Shown here piece after piece: positions 1-8,597 of a DNA stretch of 58,807 bases. Position 1 is the stretch's first letter; each line of letters begins with the position of its first letter. Source of the DNA: Parasulfuritortus sp049322515 (GTDB lineage Bacteria > Pseudomonadota > Gammaproteobacteria > Burkholderiales > Thiobacillaceae); the NCBI GenBank assembly GCA_049322515.1, contig JBMOQW010000023.1, forward strand, positions 1-58,807, written 5' to 3'. The notes under the pieces were generated by a model that did not search any database, was not told the DNA's origin, and worked only from the letters and a program-made list of their open reading frames with translations. The position numbers and the translations under genes are program-made.

Positions 1-77
1 GCGGCCAGCCGAACAAGGGCAACAAACCCCGCCGACCGCACGGCAAGCCGCGCAACAAGCCGCCGGTCGCCGCCTGA
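1..77 (+). CDS. C-terminal tail of an upstream protein (partial)
   Basis: Only the last 24 or so codons are present, in the frame starting at base 3 and ending with TGA at 75-77. The tail is rich in Lys, Arg, Pro, Asn and Gly and ends PPVAA. Such basic, low-complexity tails are common at the end of DEAD-box RNA helicases of the RhlE type in betaproteobacteria, but no catalytic motif lies inside the window, so the family is a guess. The next gene starts 3 bases after this stop, which suggests one transcript. Confidence 0.4.
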   Translation, partial: GQPNKGNKPRRPHGKPRNKPPVAA

Positions 78-80
78 CAC

Positions 81-1709
81 ATGGCCCGCGCGCATCCGGA
101 CGGCTGGCGTGAACTGAAGCCGACCGGAGCCGCCGCGCGCAGGGTAGAAACCCTGGCGCGCCTGGTCGAGGCCCTGCCCGACTCCCTGACGATCTACCAT
201 GGCGTGCACTGGACACTGCGCCAGGAAGACCGCGCCCTGCCCGGCGAAATCGATTTCGCCGTGGTCGACCCCGCCGGCCGGATCCTGCTCATCGAGCAGG
301 TCACCGGCCTGCTCGAAGAAACCCCGGAAGGCCTGGTCAAGCGCCATGGCGGACGTGACAAGCGGGTCACGGTCCACCTCGCGCGCGCCGCCGAGGGCCT
401 GCGCGCACGCCTGCGCCAGGCCCTTCCGGATACGACGCCGGACATCGACGTCCTGCTCTATTGCCCCGACTACCGGGTGCGCGCGCCGGCCAGTGCCGGG
501 CTCGATCCCAGCCGCATCCTCGATGCCGGCCAGCGCGAACGGCTCGCCGCCCGCATCGCCGAGCTGCTGCCGGATGCCGCGCCGGCGCCGATCGCGGCCC
601 GGGTGCACCGCTTCCTGCGCGACGAACTGGAACTGGTCCCCGATGTCGATGCCGCCATCGGCCAGAGTCACGCCCTCTATACCCGCCTGGCCGGCGGCCT
701 GGCGCACTGGGCCCGGCGCATCGACTGCCAGCCATTCCGCCTGCGCATCACCGGCACCGCCGGGTCGGGCAAAACCCAGCTCGCCCTGGCCGTGTTGGAA
801 GATGCCGCGCGGGCCGGACGGCGTGCCCTTTACGTCTGCTACAACCGGCCGCTGGCCGACCACATCGCCCGCCTGGCCCCCGCCGAGACCACGGTCGCCA
901 CCTATCACCAGCTCGCCGACCGCCTGATGCGCGCTGCCGGCCAAGTGCCCGACTTCTCCCAGCCGGGCGCCTTCAAGACCCTGGAAATTTTCATGGCCAG
1001 CCTCCTGCCGGCACCGGACCTCGGCTTCGACGAACTGATCGTCGACGAAGGCCAGGACTTCCAGGCTGACTGGCGCGACGCCCTGCTCCGCCTGCTGCGT
1101 CCCGAAGGCCGCGCCTGGTGGCTGGAAGACCCGATGCAGAACCTGTACGGCCGGCCGCCGGTCGAGTTGCCCGGCTGGGTCGGCCTGCGCGCCGAAACCA
1201 ACTACCGCACGCCGCGCGACCTGCTCGCCTGGCTGGCTCCGCTGCTTCCGGACCAGGCCCTCGAACCGGGCAGCCCGGTCACCGACACCGGGGTCGAGTG
1301 GCTCGTCTACGATTCCCCCGACAGCCTCATCGAACGCACCAAGACCGCCATCACCAAGGGCCTGGGCGCCGGCTTCCGCAAGGAACGCATGGCCCTGATC
1401 ACCTACCGGGGCCGCGAGCACTCCGCGTTCACCGGCCTCGACCGGCTCGGCCCGCACAGCCTGCGTGCCTTCGAGAACCGCTATGACCTGTTCGGCAACC
1501 CGGTCTACCGCGAGGGCGACCTGCTGATCGACTCGGTACACCGGTTCAAGGGCCGCTCGGCGCCCTGCGTGATCTTCACCGAGATCGACTTCGAACAGCT
1601 CGACGACGCCGTACGGCGCAAACTGTTCGTCGGCATCACCCGGGCCACCCTGAAGCTGGTGCTGGTGGTGTCGGCGCGGGCGGCGAAATGGCTGCCGCTC
1701 CGCCCCTGA
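81..1709 (+). CDS. UvrD/Rep-like superfamily I helicase with NERD-like N-terminal domain
   Basis: 542 residues. A central P-loop ATPase shows Walker A GTAGSGKTQ (about residues 224-232), Walker B LIVDEGQDF (about 319-327), the NYRTP motif and a C-terminal UvrD-type block (DSVHRFKGRS, then LFVGITRA). This is a superfamily I helicase-like ATPase acting on DNA or RNA. Residues about 38-80 (GEIDFAVVDPAGRILLIEQ) resemble the NERD nuclease-related domain, but the usual E-x-K catalytic pair reads E-Q-V, so nuclease activity is doubtful. It begins 3 bases after the upstream stop and no clear Shine-Dalgarno is visible. It converges on the next gene. Stand-alone proteins of this kind occur in defence islands and in housekeeping loci, and nothing around it decides between them. 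Confidence 0.8.
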   Translation: MARAHPDGWRELKPTGAAARRVETLARLVEALPDSLTIYHGVHWTLRQEDRALPGEIDFAVVDPAGRILLIEQVTGLLEETPEGLVKRHGGRDKRVTVHLARAAEGLRARLRQALPDTTPDIDVLLYCPDYRVRAPASAGLDPSRILDAGQRERLAARIAELLPDAAPAPIAARVHRFLRDELELVPDVDAAIGQSHALYTRLAGGLAHWARRIDCQPFRLRITGTAGSGKTQLALAVLEDAARAGRRALYVCYNRPLADHIARLAPAETTVATYHQLADRLMRAAGQVPDFSQPGAFKTLEIFMASLLPAPDLGFDELIVDEGQDFQADWRDALLRLLRPEGRAWWLEDPMQNLYGRPPVELPGWVGLRAETNYRTPRDLLAWLAPLLPDQALEPGSPVTDTGVEWLVYDSPDSLIERTKTAITKGLGAGFRKERMALITYRGREHSAFTGLDRLGPHSLRAFENRYDLFGNPVYREGDLLIDSVHRFKGRSAPCVIFTEIDFEQLDDAVRRKLFVGITRATLKLVLVVSARAAKWLPLRP

Positions 1710-1724
1710 CCGAACGTGACTGGA

Positions 1725-2129
1725 TTACTTGAGCGCCGCCTGTTCCGGGGTCTGGAACGGATGGGCGAAGAACTTGCGCCAGACCTCCGGATCCGCCTGG
1801 TTGAACACCGGCAGGCGACCATACGCCGTGTCCTGCATCACGTAGGCGCTGCCACTTGGCGGCTTGCCGGCTGCGGTCGGCGCCGCCGCGAGCAACGCAT
1901 TGAGATCGAGCGGCAGGCCCGGTGTGTTGGCCGAGGGGACCGGTGGCGTAGCCGGCTTGGTGACGGCCTGGTTGGCCGCCACTGATAGCACGGCCAGCCA
2001 GTGGGTCAGGTCGAAGGGGTTGAAATAGGGTGCGGACGGGGCCGGCGCCGGAGGCGCGGGAGGCTGCGCGGATACGGCGGTGGACACCGCCAGGAGACAG
2101 GCGAGGCCTGCATGACGCCATGCTTTCAT
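1725..2129 (-). CDS. Secreted Pro/Ala-rich hypothetical protein
   Basis: 134 residues, not assignable to a family. The N terminus (basic start, then GLACLLAVSTAVSA) is a typical Sec signal peptide with likely cleavage after AxA near residue 21. A Pro/Ala-rich stretch follows, then a small conserved-looking segment with YGRLPVFNQ and FQTPEQAA near the end. The mature product is probably periplasmic or surface-associated. ATG at 2129 is preceded by GAGGTGA at good spacing. It is convergent with the helicase gene, with 15 bases between stops. Confidence 0.6.
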   Translation of the reverse strand: MKAWRHAGLACLLAVSTAVSAQPPAPPAPAPSAPYFNPFDLTHWLAVLSVAANQAVTKPATPPVPSANTPGLPLDLNALLAAAPTAAGKPPSGSAYVMQDTAYGRLPVFNQADPEVWRKFFAHPFQTPEQAALK

Positions 2130-2230
2130 GATGTCACCTCATCGAAGATCGCGACTGGACAGGTTCCGGCGGCACGGACGGGACCATCGCGTGCCCCGGC
2201 CCTTTCACCTTAGCAAACCAGCCTTGGCAG

Positions 2231-3538
2231 TCACTCCGACAGGTGTCCGGGCCACGACCTCGATTTCGCCAGGGCCAGGCGGCGGCCGCGTGCCGGATCG
2301 ACGCCGGCCAGGACAGCCAGGCCGATGATGAAGTAGCCAGCCAGTGTCAGCATGGCCAGACGATGGTCGCCGCCGCTCAACCAGGCTGCCAGGCCATAGG
2401 TGAGCGGCCCCAGGATCGCCGACAGCTTCACCGCCAGGCCCCAGAGTCCGAAGAACTCCGCCCGCCGAGCCCGCGGCGCCAGGTAGCCGACCAGCGCCCG
2501 CCCGGCCGATTGCGAAGCGCCCAGGCACAGGCCCGCGACCTGCGCGGCGACCCAGAACCGCGCCGCATCCTCGGCCTGCCAGGCCAGCAGCACGGTGACC
2601 AGCCAGCCGACCAGGGTCAGCGCCACCGCGCGCCGGTGCCCGATCCGGTCCTGGACATGACCGAACCCGAGCGCGCCGAGCGCGGCGGCCAGGTTGACCA
2701 CCAGCACCAGGGTGATCGTCTGCCGGGTGTCGAACTGCATGGCCTGCTGGGCATAGATGGCGGCCAGGGCGATCACCGCCTGGACCCCGGCCTGGTAGAA
2801 GACGATGCAGACCAGGAATCGGGCCAGGTCCGGGAATTGCCGCAAGGCGGCCACTGACCCCAACACCTGGCGGTACGCGCCGACTCCGGCCGCGACGGTC
2901 CCGCCCTCGCCCCGCTCGTGCAGGAACAGGAAGGTCGGCAGGCTGGCCAGCACGAATACCCCGGCCGTGATCAGCAAAGTGACCGGCACGAAGGCGTCGG
3001 CGCCCTCCCCGCGCGCCTGGGCCTGGGCCACGTAGGCGAGGCATAGCCCCAGGGTGAGCATGCCGCCCAGGTAGCCGAGGCCCCAGCCCCAGCCCGACAG
3101 CCGCCCGAGGCCGCGCCCGCGTGCCAGTTCCGGCAGGAAAGCCGCGATCAGGTTTTCCCCGGTGCCGAAAAAGAAATTGCTCAGGGCGACCAGGGCCATG
3201 GCCAGGATCAGCTGCTCGGGCCCGGCCAGTCCGAGCGCGGCGGTGGCCAGGGCACAGCCGGCCACGGTCACGGCGAGCAGGCGCTTCTTGGCCCGGTGCC
3301 GGTCGGCCCAGGCGCCCAGGCCCGGGGCAGTGAGCATGATCAGTGCATAGGACACTGCCAGGGCCGAAGTCCAGGCCAGGCTGGCCCAGGCCGCGTTGCC
3401 GGCGATGGCGGCGACGAAGTAGGCGTTGTACACGGCGGTGATCACTACCGTGGTGTAGCCCGAGTTGGCGAAATCGAACATCGCCCAGGCCCAGGCCTCG
3501 CGTTTCGCCACGCCTGGATTCAAAGTACCGCCGGCCAT
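2231..3538 (-). CDS. MFS transporter, UMF1/Atg22-like family
   Basis: 435 residues, very hydrophobic, with about 12 predicted membrane segments. The N-terminal signature (AWAMFDFANSGYTTVVITAVYNAYFV) and the A-D-R-H-R-A-K-K loop after the second helix match the UMF1 group of major facilitator proteins, related to yeast Atg22. Substrates of bacterial members are largely unknown, and efflux of amino acids or small metabolites is possible. The likely start is the ATG at 3538. No operon partner is visible: the gene lies between two hypothetical genes, the upstream one divergent. Confidence 0.8.
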   Translation of the reverse strand: MAGGTLNPGVAKREAWAWAMFDFANSGYTTVVITAVYNAYFVAAIAGNAAWASLAWTSALAVSYALIMLTAPGLGAWADRHRAKKRLLAVTVAGCALATAALGLAGPEQLILAMALVALSNFFFGTGENLIAAFLPELARGRGLGRLSGWGWGLGYLGGMLTLGLCLAYVAQAQARGEGADAFVPVTLLITAGVFVLASLPTFLFLHERGEGGTVAAGVGAYRQVLGSVAALRQFPDLARFLVCIVFYQAGVQAVIALAAIYAQQAMQFDTRQTITLVLVVNLAAALGALGFGHVQDRIGHRRAVALTLVGWLVTVLLAWQAEDAARFWVAAQVAGLCLGASQSAGRALVGYLAPRARRAEFFGLWGLAVKLSAILGPLTYGLAAWLSGGDHRLAMLTLAGYFIIGLAVLAGVDPARGRRLALAKSRSWPGHLSE

Positions 3539-3662
3539 TCAAGATGCCCCCATGCCCGTCCAATCATTGCCGCCCCGGCATGACACCAGAATCGGGATCG
3601 CCTTGGCAATGTCTGCGCGATGCGTCAGTGGCCAGGCTGGTGATTTTGTCCAGGACAAGGCT

Positions 3663-3691
3663 TTGACAGAGTGCACGAACCCGCTTATTGT
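3663..3691 (+). promoter_or_regulatory. Sigma-70-type promoter upstream of the 3817 gene
   Basis: TTGACA at 3663-3668 is a perfect -35. After exactly 17 bases comes TATTGT (3686-3691), four of six matches to the -10 consensus. Transcription would start near 3698, leaving a leader of about 120 bases before the ATG at 3817. I see no clear riboswitch-like fold in that leader. Confidence 0.55.
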
Positions 3692-3816
3692 CCGGAGTGC
3701 TTGGACCTGTCCGCTCGCATCGCCCCGGCCGGGTCCCCGCGCCTTGGGCACGGCGGCGCCGCAGCCGCCTGATCAGCGCCGCATCGCCCTTCACTCACTT
3801 GAATTCGGAGTCCCGC

Positions 3817-4086
3817 ATGGAAACCATGAAGCTCACCCTCACCGGTCACGACGAGGCGGGTGTCGAGGTCTACCGCAGCTATTTCCTGGTCACCGACGGG
3901 GGCAGCATGGCCGGTCGGGGCCGCGCCTCGGTGATTCCCATGACCGGTGCGGCGCCGATGCCGGACACCGACCATGTCGAGGTTCGCGAAGGCGGTGAAG
4001 AGCACGCCATCGCCGAGCTGGTGGAGCGCTTGACCGCGCTGCCCGGCAACCGGGGCTTGGTCGCCCAGCTCAGTACACCCACCTGA
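3817..4086 (+). CDS. Small hypothetical protein
   Basis: 89 residues starting METMKLTLTGHDEAG. No family recognised. It looks like a compact alpha/beta protein with no signal peptide, membrane segment or cysteine. The reading frame is open further upstream, but ATG 3817 is preceded by GGAG at 6 bases and fits the start of the conserved-looking sequence. A second ATG at 3826 is possible. It is probably transcribed alone from the promoter at 3663-3691. Confidence 0.6.
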   Translation: METMKLTLTGHDEAGVEVYRSYFLVTDGGSMAGRGRASVIPMTGAAPMPDTDHVEVREGGEEHAIAELVERLTALPGNRGLVAQLSTPT

Positions 4087-4144
4087 ACCGGGCGATGTCC
4101 GGCCGAGCCGCACCGGCCCAGCCAGCCGATCCACCGCGAACCGG

Positions 4145-4444
4145 TCAGACGCAGCCGGTGGGCTGCGGCAAGCCGCCGTACTTGGTGATCATCTTCATCG
4201 GACCACGCGGAAACAGGTCGTAGAGCAGTTGGGCCTTGCGGTCCATGCCGTGCAGTTTGGCGAATTCGCGGATGGGCGGCACGGCCTGGGTCTCGGCATA
4301 AATCTCGCGCGCCGACTGGATGTACTTCACATGTTCGTCGGTCAGTTCGAAGTTGTCATCGAGCCGGGCCAGTTCGTACATGACTTCCTCGGTCCAGATC
4401 GAGGGGTCGACCAAATAGCCATTGCCGGTGAGTTCAAGTTCCAT
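4145..4444 (-). CDS. tusE: TusE/DsrC family sulfur-relay protein
   Basis: 99 residues from ATG 4444, which has AGGA 7 bases upstream. The frame continues open upstream, but the start here matches the family N terminus (MELELTGNGYLVDPSIW). The C terminus GLPQPTGCV carries the conserved penultimate cysteine of the DsrC/TusE family. The second DsrC cysteine, 11 residues before it, is Thr here, as in TusE. TusE accepts persulfide sulfur from TusBCD and passes it to MnmA for tRNA 2-thiolation. DsrC proper needs both cysteines. Single-cysteine relatives also occur in sulfur oxidisers, so a role other than tRNA thiolation is possible. The gene stands alone, divergent from metG. Confidence 0.85.
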   Translation of the reverse strand: MELELTGNGYLVDPSIWTEEVMYELARLDDNFELTDEHVKYIQSAREIYAETQAVPPIREFAKLHGMDRKAQLLYDLFPRGPMKMITKYGGLPQPTGCV

Positions 4445-4476
4445 CGCGGATCCTAAATAGTTGAATAATGTAGTCA

Positions 4477-4504
4477 AGTATACCGATTTTCCGGCCCATG
4501 CCAA
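4477..4504 (-). promoter_or_regulatory. Sigma-70-type promoter of the tusE-like gene
   Basis: Reading the minus strand, TTGGCA (4504-4499, five of six) is followed after 16 bases by TATACT (4482-4477, five of six). Transcription would start near 4470, about 26 bases before the ATG at 4444. This is one of the best promoter matches in the window. Confidence 0.6.
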
Positions 4505-4593
4505 TACCCCTGTCGGGAAGCGGGGTGCGCGCGGACACGCAGCCACCCGCCGCATCCCCTACAATGACGGCCATTTCATCGTCGGTACGCACC

Positions 4594-6669
4594 ATGTCCG
4601 CCCGTCCCCGAAAAATCCTCGTCACCTCCGCCCTGCCCTATGCCAACGGCAGCATCCACCTCGGTCACCTGGTCGAATACATCCAGACCGACATCTGGGT
4701 GCGCTACCAGAAGATGCGCGGCCATGACTGCTATTACTGCTGTGCCGACGACACTCACGGCACACCGATCATGCTGCGCGCCGAGAAGGAAGGCATCACG
4801 CCGGAACAGTTGATCGACCGGGTCTGGCACGAGCACAAGCGCGATTTTGACGGTTTCCATGTCGAGTTCGACAACTACTACTCCACCAACAGCCCGGAAA
4901 CGCGCCACTACGCCGACACCATCTACACTCGCCTCAAAGAGGCCGGCCTGATCGAAGTGCGCGCCATCGAGCAGTACTACGATCCAGAAAAGGCAATGTT
5001 CCTGCCCGACCGTTTCATCAAGGGCGAATGTCCGAAGTGCCACGCCAAGGACCAGTACGGTGACAACTGCGAATCCTGCGGCGCCACCTATGCGCCGACC
5101 GACCTGATCGCCCCCTATTCGGCCGTGTCGGGCGCCAAGCCGGTCCGGAAAACCTCCGACCACTATTTCTTCAAGCTGTCCGACCCGCGCTGCGCCGAGT
5201 TCCTCAAAGGCTGGATCGTGCCGCCCCAAGTCCAGGCCGAGGCCGGCAACAAGCTCAACGAATGGCTGGAAGGCGGCCTCTCGGACTGGGACATCTCGCG
5301 CGACGCGCCTTACTTCGGCTTCGAGATCCCCGGCGCACCCGGCAAGTACTACTACGTCTGGCTGGATGCCCCGATCGGCTACATGGGCAGCTTCCGCAAC
5401 CTGTGCGACAAGACCGGCCTGAATTTCGACGAGTTCTGGGCGCCCGACGCCCAGGCCGAGGTCTATCACTTCATCGGCAAGGACATCCTCTACTTCCATG
5501 CCCTGTTCTGGCCGGCCGAATTGCACCACGCCGGCTTCCGCACCCCGTCCGGCGTGTTCTGCCACGGCTTTCTCACCGTCAACGGCAGCAAGATGTCCAA
5601 ATCGCGCGGCACCTTCATTACCGCCGAGAGCTACCTGAAGCACCTCAATCCGGAATGGCTGCGCTATTACTATGCGGCCAAGCTGAATGGCTCGATGGAG
5701 GACATCGATCTCAACCTGGACGACTTCACCGCCCGGGTGAACAGCGACCTGGTCGGCAAGTACGTCAACATCGCCAGCCGTTGCGCAGGGTTCATCACCA
5801 AGAAGTTCGCCGGCACGCTGGGCGCGGTCGATGCCGCCGCCACGGCCGAGTTCAAGGCCGCTTTCGAGGCCGGCGAGATCGCCCAGAGCTATGAAGCGCG
5901 CGACTACGGCCGCGCCCTGCGCGAGATCATGCGTCTCGCCGACGTCGCCAACCTCTACATCGCCGACCGGAAACCCTGGGAAATGGCCAAGCAGGAAGGC
6001 CGCGAGGCTGAATTGCACGAAGTCTGCTCGACCGCGCTGACCCTGTTCCGCGATCTCACCCTGTACCTCAAGCCGGTGCTGCCCAGACTGGCGGCGCAGG
6101 TCGAGGCCTTCCTCAATATCGCCCCGCTGACCTGGACCGGTGATTGGGCCCCCCTGCCGGCCGGCCACGGCATCCACGAATACAAGCACCTGATGACCCG
6201 GGTCGACCCCAAGCAGGTCGAGACCATGGTCGAGGAAAACAAGCAGAGCCTGGCGCCGACTCCGGCGCCCGCACCGGTCCGACATGCCGAACATCAGCAG
6301 CATGTGGCGCAAAGTCCGGAGGCGAAAGCGGCCGATGCGAACTATATTTCCATCGACGACTTCGCCAAGATCGACTTGCGCATCGCCCGCATCGTCTCGG
6401 CCAGCCACGTCGAGGGCGCCGACAAGCTGATTCGCCTGGAACTGGACATCGGCGAAGACAAACTGCGTCAGGTGTTCGCCGGCATCAAGTCGGCCTATGC
6501 ACCGGAGACCCTGGTCGGCCGGATGACCGTGATGGTGGCCAACCTGGCCCCGCGCAAGATGAAGTTCGGCATGAGCGAAGGCATGGTGCTGGCCGCCTCG
6601 GGCGATTCGCCCGGCCTGTTCATCCTGTCGCCTGATGCCGGCGCGTTGCCGGGCATGCGAGTGAAATAA
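4594..6669 (+). CDS. metG: Methionyl-tRNA synthetase
   Basis: 691 residues with start at ATG 4594. The frame is open to 4498, but family N termini begin with the RKILVTSALPYANG block just after 4594, and a TACAAT -10-like element lies at 4560-4565. Class I synthetase motifs are present: HIGH as IHLGH (residues 21-25), KMSKS as KMSKSRG near residue 335, and a zinc knuckle CPKC...CESC near residue 145. A C-terminal EMAP/Trbp111-like tRNA-binding domain starts near residue 586 (IDDFAKIDLRIARI). It charges initiator and elongator tRNA-Met in the cytoplasm. The length matches the long dimeric bacterial form. Confidence 0.97.
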   Translation: MSARPRKILVTSALPYANGSIHLGHLVEYIQTDIWVRYQKMRGHDCYYCCADDTHGTPIMLRAEKEGITPEQLIDRVWHEHKRDFDGFHVEFDNYYSTNSPETRHYADTIYTRLKEAGLIEVRAIEQYYDPEKAMFLPDRFIKGECPKCHAKDQYGDNCESCGATYAPTDLIAPYSAVSGAKPVRKTSDHYFFKLSDPRCAEFLKGWIVPPQVQAEAGNKLNEWLEGGLSDWDISRDAPYFGFEIPGAPGKYYYVWLDAPIGYMGSFRNLCDKTGLNFDEFWAPDAQAEVYHFIGKDILYFHALFWPAELHHAGFRTPSGVFCHGFLTVNGSKMSKSRGTFITAESYLKHLNPEWLRYYYAAKLNGSMEDIDLNLDDFTARVNSDLVGKYVNIASRCAGFITKKFAGTLGAVDAAATAEFKAAFEAGEIAQSYEARDYGRALREIMRLADVANLYIADRKPWEMAKQEGREAELHEVCSTALTLFRDLTLYLKPVLPRLAAQVEAFLNIAPLTWTGDWAPLPAGHGIHEYKHLMTRVDPKQVETMVEENKQSLAPTPAPAPVRHAEHQQHVAQSPEAKAADANYISIDDFAKIDLRIARIVSASHVEGADKLIRLELDIGEDKLRQVFAGIKSAYAPETLVGRMTVMVANLAPRKMKFGMSEGMVLAASGDSPGLFILSPDAGALPGMRVK

Positions 6670-6701
6670 TCCACTGTCATACTGCAATCACCGAGATCAT
6701 C

Positions 6702-7193
6702 ATGAAAAGCACCATGAGCAAACAACAGTGCGTCATCCTGGAATCCGTGCTGGGCAAGGAACTGAGCCCCGAGGAATCGGAACTGCTCGATCAACTCGGC
6801 AGCGTGCGCGAGCTGGCCGATGGCGAATTGCTGATCAAGGAAGGTGAGGTCGACCACAGCCTGCACATCGTCATGAGCGGCAACATCGCAGTGACCCGCC
6901 AGGCCGCCGGTGGCGATTGGATCACGCTGCACGTCCTGCACCAATGCGATCTGGCCGGCGAACTCGGCTTCATCGATGGCCAAGGGCACTCCGCCAGTCT
7001 GCGCGCCATTGGACCGGCCACCGTATTCAGCCTGACCCGCGAACAATTCGACCCCTTGCTGGACAGCAACCCGCACCTGGTTTTCAGTGTCATGCGCGCG
7101 ATCATCCGGGGTGTCCACCACACCCTGCGCCGGATGAATCTCCAGCAGGTCGAACTCAGCAACTACATCACCCACCAGCACGGCCGCTACTGA
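6702..7193 (+). CDS. Stand-alone cyclic-nucleotide-binding domain protein
   Basis: 163 residues. A single cNMP-binding beta-roll resembles the N-terminal half of Crp/Fnr regulators, with a phosphate-binding-cassette-like stretch GELGFIDGQGHSASLRA. No helix-turn-helix follows: after the roll there is only a C-terminal helix (FSVMRAIIRGVHHTLRRMN) and a short tail. It therefore probably senses a ligand or acts through protein contacts rather than binding DNA. The conserved cassette Arg is not in the canonical place, so cyclic nucleotide binding is uncertain. It lies 32 bases after metG on the same strand. A second ATG at 6714 is an alternative start. Confidence 0.75.
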   Translation: MKSTMSKQQCVILESVLGKELSPEESELLDQLGSVRELADGELLIKEGEVDHSLHIVMSGNIAVTRQAAGGDWITLHVLHQCDLAGELGFIDGQGHSASLRAIGPATVFSLTREQFDPLLDSNPHLVFSVMRAIIRGVHHTLRRMNLQQVELSNYITHQHGRY

Positions 7194-7266
7194 GGCCCGT
7201 CCGGCCCCGTCTTGTCGCGCGACGTCGGGGCGGGCAGAATCGGGGGCCCCATTACCCGGACTCGCC

Positions 7267-8556
7267 ATGAACCTCTCGGACGAGTTTTATTCGCTTGAAG
7301 AAGCTGCCGCCAGCGGCACCGCCGGGCGCGCGCCGCTGGAACGCACCACCGGGCGCGATTTCGCCGCCATCGAATTCGCGTTGCGCTGGCACTCCGAATC
7401 CGCCCAGCACACCGACATCCACGTCGCCCACCAGCTCAACCTGTGGCGCGACTATTTCCCGCCCGAACTGGAAGCTGCCGTGGTGGACCAACCGGTCGGC
7501 CACCGGGCCCGCGTTGAGTTCGGCCCCGGCCAGCTGGTGCCCCCCTACGCCGCCTCGGATTGCCGCGATGTCGAACTCAAACGCTTCCAACGCCGCGTGG
7601 TCGATGGCCGGCCCATCGCGCCGCAGGCCGGGCGCTTCTACCCCAAGGGCCTGATCGCTGGCGTGCGCGACATCACCTCGGACGACATCACCCCGTTTCG
7701 CATCGGCCGGATCGACGGCGAGCGCTTCACCGCCGATCTAAACCATCCGCTCGCCGACCGGCCGCTCACGGTCGAGGCCACCCTCCTGAAAGCCTGGCAG
7801 GCCGGCGCCCAACGCGGCGGCACGGTGCAGGACGTGCCCGAGCTGATTGCCGGACGCGGTCCCGGCATGCCGGCCCGCTGGCGCGGCCAGCCGACCGATT
7901 TCTTCAGCGATGACGCCTTCGCACGCGGCCGCGAGGACGATGACAGCGACTTCTATCAGGCGCCCCGGCGGGTCGACCACCTCGACCAGGTCGCCACCCG
8001 CCAGGTGCAAAAGCTCTATGCCCGACTGATTCCCGAAGGCACCCGGGTGCTCGACCTGATGACCAGCTGGAAATCGCACCTCGACCTGGCCGAACCAGGA
8101 AACGTGGCCGGCCTGGGCATGAACGCCGAGGAACTGGCCGCGAATCCTGCGTTGGCCGAGCGCGTGGTGCACGACCTCAACCGCGACCCGCGCCTGCCCT
8201 GGCGCGATGGCGAATTCGACGCCGTGATCTGCACCGTCTCCATCGAATATCTGGTGCGGCCACTCGACGTGTTCGCCGAAATCCGCCGGGTCCTGAAATC
8301 CGGCGGCCGCTTCGCGGTGGTGTTCTCGAACCGCTACTTCCCACCCAAGGCGATCCGGGTCTGGACCGGCGCCCACCCGTTCGAACGCGCTGGCCTGGTG
8401 CTGGAGTATTTCCTGCGCGACGGTGGTTGGACCGGCCTCAATACCTTCTCGCTGACCGGCCTGATCCGCCCCGAGGACGACAAGTACGCCGCCCAGACGC
8501 CCTGGTCGGACCCGATCCACGCGGTCTGGGGCGACAAGGCCAGCATCAACGAGTGA
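7267..8556 (+). CDS. SAM-dependent methyltransferase with SlyD-like FKBP segment
   Basis: 429 residues. Around residues 146-175 the sequence RIDGERFTADLNHPLADRPL is close to the SlyD/FKBP signature (DFNHPLAG-type), implying a peptidyl-prolyl isomerase-like fold. From about residue 255 a class I methyltransferase of the Methyltransf_11 kind follows (GTRVLDLMTSW; AVICTVSIEYLVRPLDVFAEIRRVLKSGGRFAVVFSNR). The glycine-rich SAM loop is degenerate (LMTSWKSH instead of GxGxG), which is seen in some members. Substrate unknown. The gene is followed after 41 bases by acylphosphatase on the same strand. Confidence 0.75.
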   Translation: MNLSDEFYSLEEAAASGTAGRAPLERTTGRDFAAIEFALRWHSESAQHTDIHVAHQLNLWRDYFPPELEAAVVDQPVGHRARVEFGPGQLVPPYAASDCRDVELKRFQRRVVDGRPIAPQAGRFYPKGLIAGVRDITSDDITPFRIGRIDGERFTADLNHPLADRPLTVEATLLKAWQAGAQRGGTVQDVPELIAGRGPGMPARWRGQPTDFFSDDAFARGREDDDSDFYQAPRRVDHLDQVATRQVQKLYARLIPEGTRVLDLMTSWKSHLDLAEPGNVAGLGMNAEELAANPALAERVVHDLNRDPRLPWRDGEFDAVICTVSIEYLVRPLDVFAEIRRVLKSGGRFAVVFSNRYFPPKAIRVWTGAHPFERAGLVLEYFLRDGGWTGLNTFSLTGLIRPEDDKYAAQTPWSDPIHAVWGDKASINE

Positions 8557-8579
8557 TCGCGAACGTGATAGCGCGATCA
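8554..8579. other. Perfect 8-bp hairpin between two genes
   Basis: TGATCGCG at 8554-8561 and CGCGATCA at 8572-8579 are perfect complements around a 10-base loop. The hairpin begins at the methyltransferase stop codon and ends 18 bases before the acylphosphatase start. There is no T-run on either side, so it is not a standard terminator. It could stabilise or attenuate the message. Confidence 0.35.
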
Positions 8580-8597
8580 ACCGAGCCATCAAGGATC

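Noticed and set aside
3539..3751. A 70-codon minus-strand frame upstream of the MFS gene
   Set aside because: Low-complexity translation without a plausible ribosome site. The region is better explained as the spacer with the plus-strand promoter at 3663-3691.
7195..7237. A GC-rich imperfect hairpin after the cNMP-domain gene considered as a terminator
   Set aside because: The stem is interrupted and no T-run follows; in a GC-rich spacer such folds are expected by chance.
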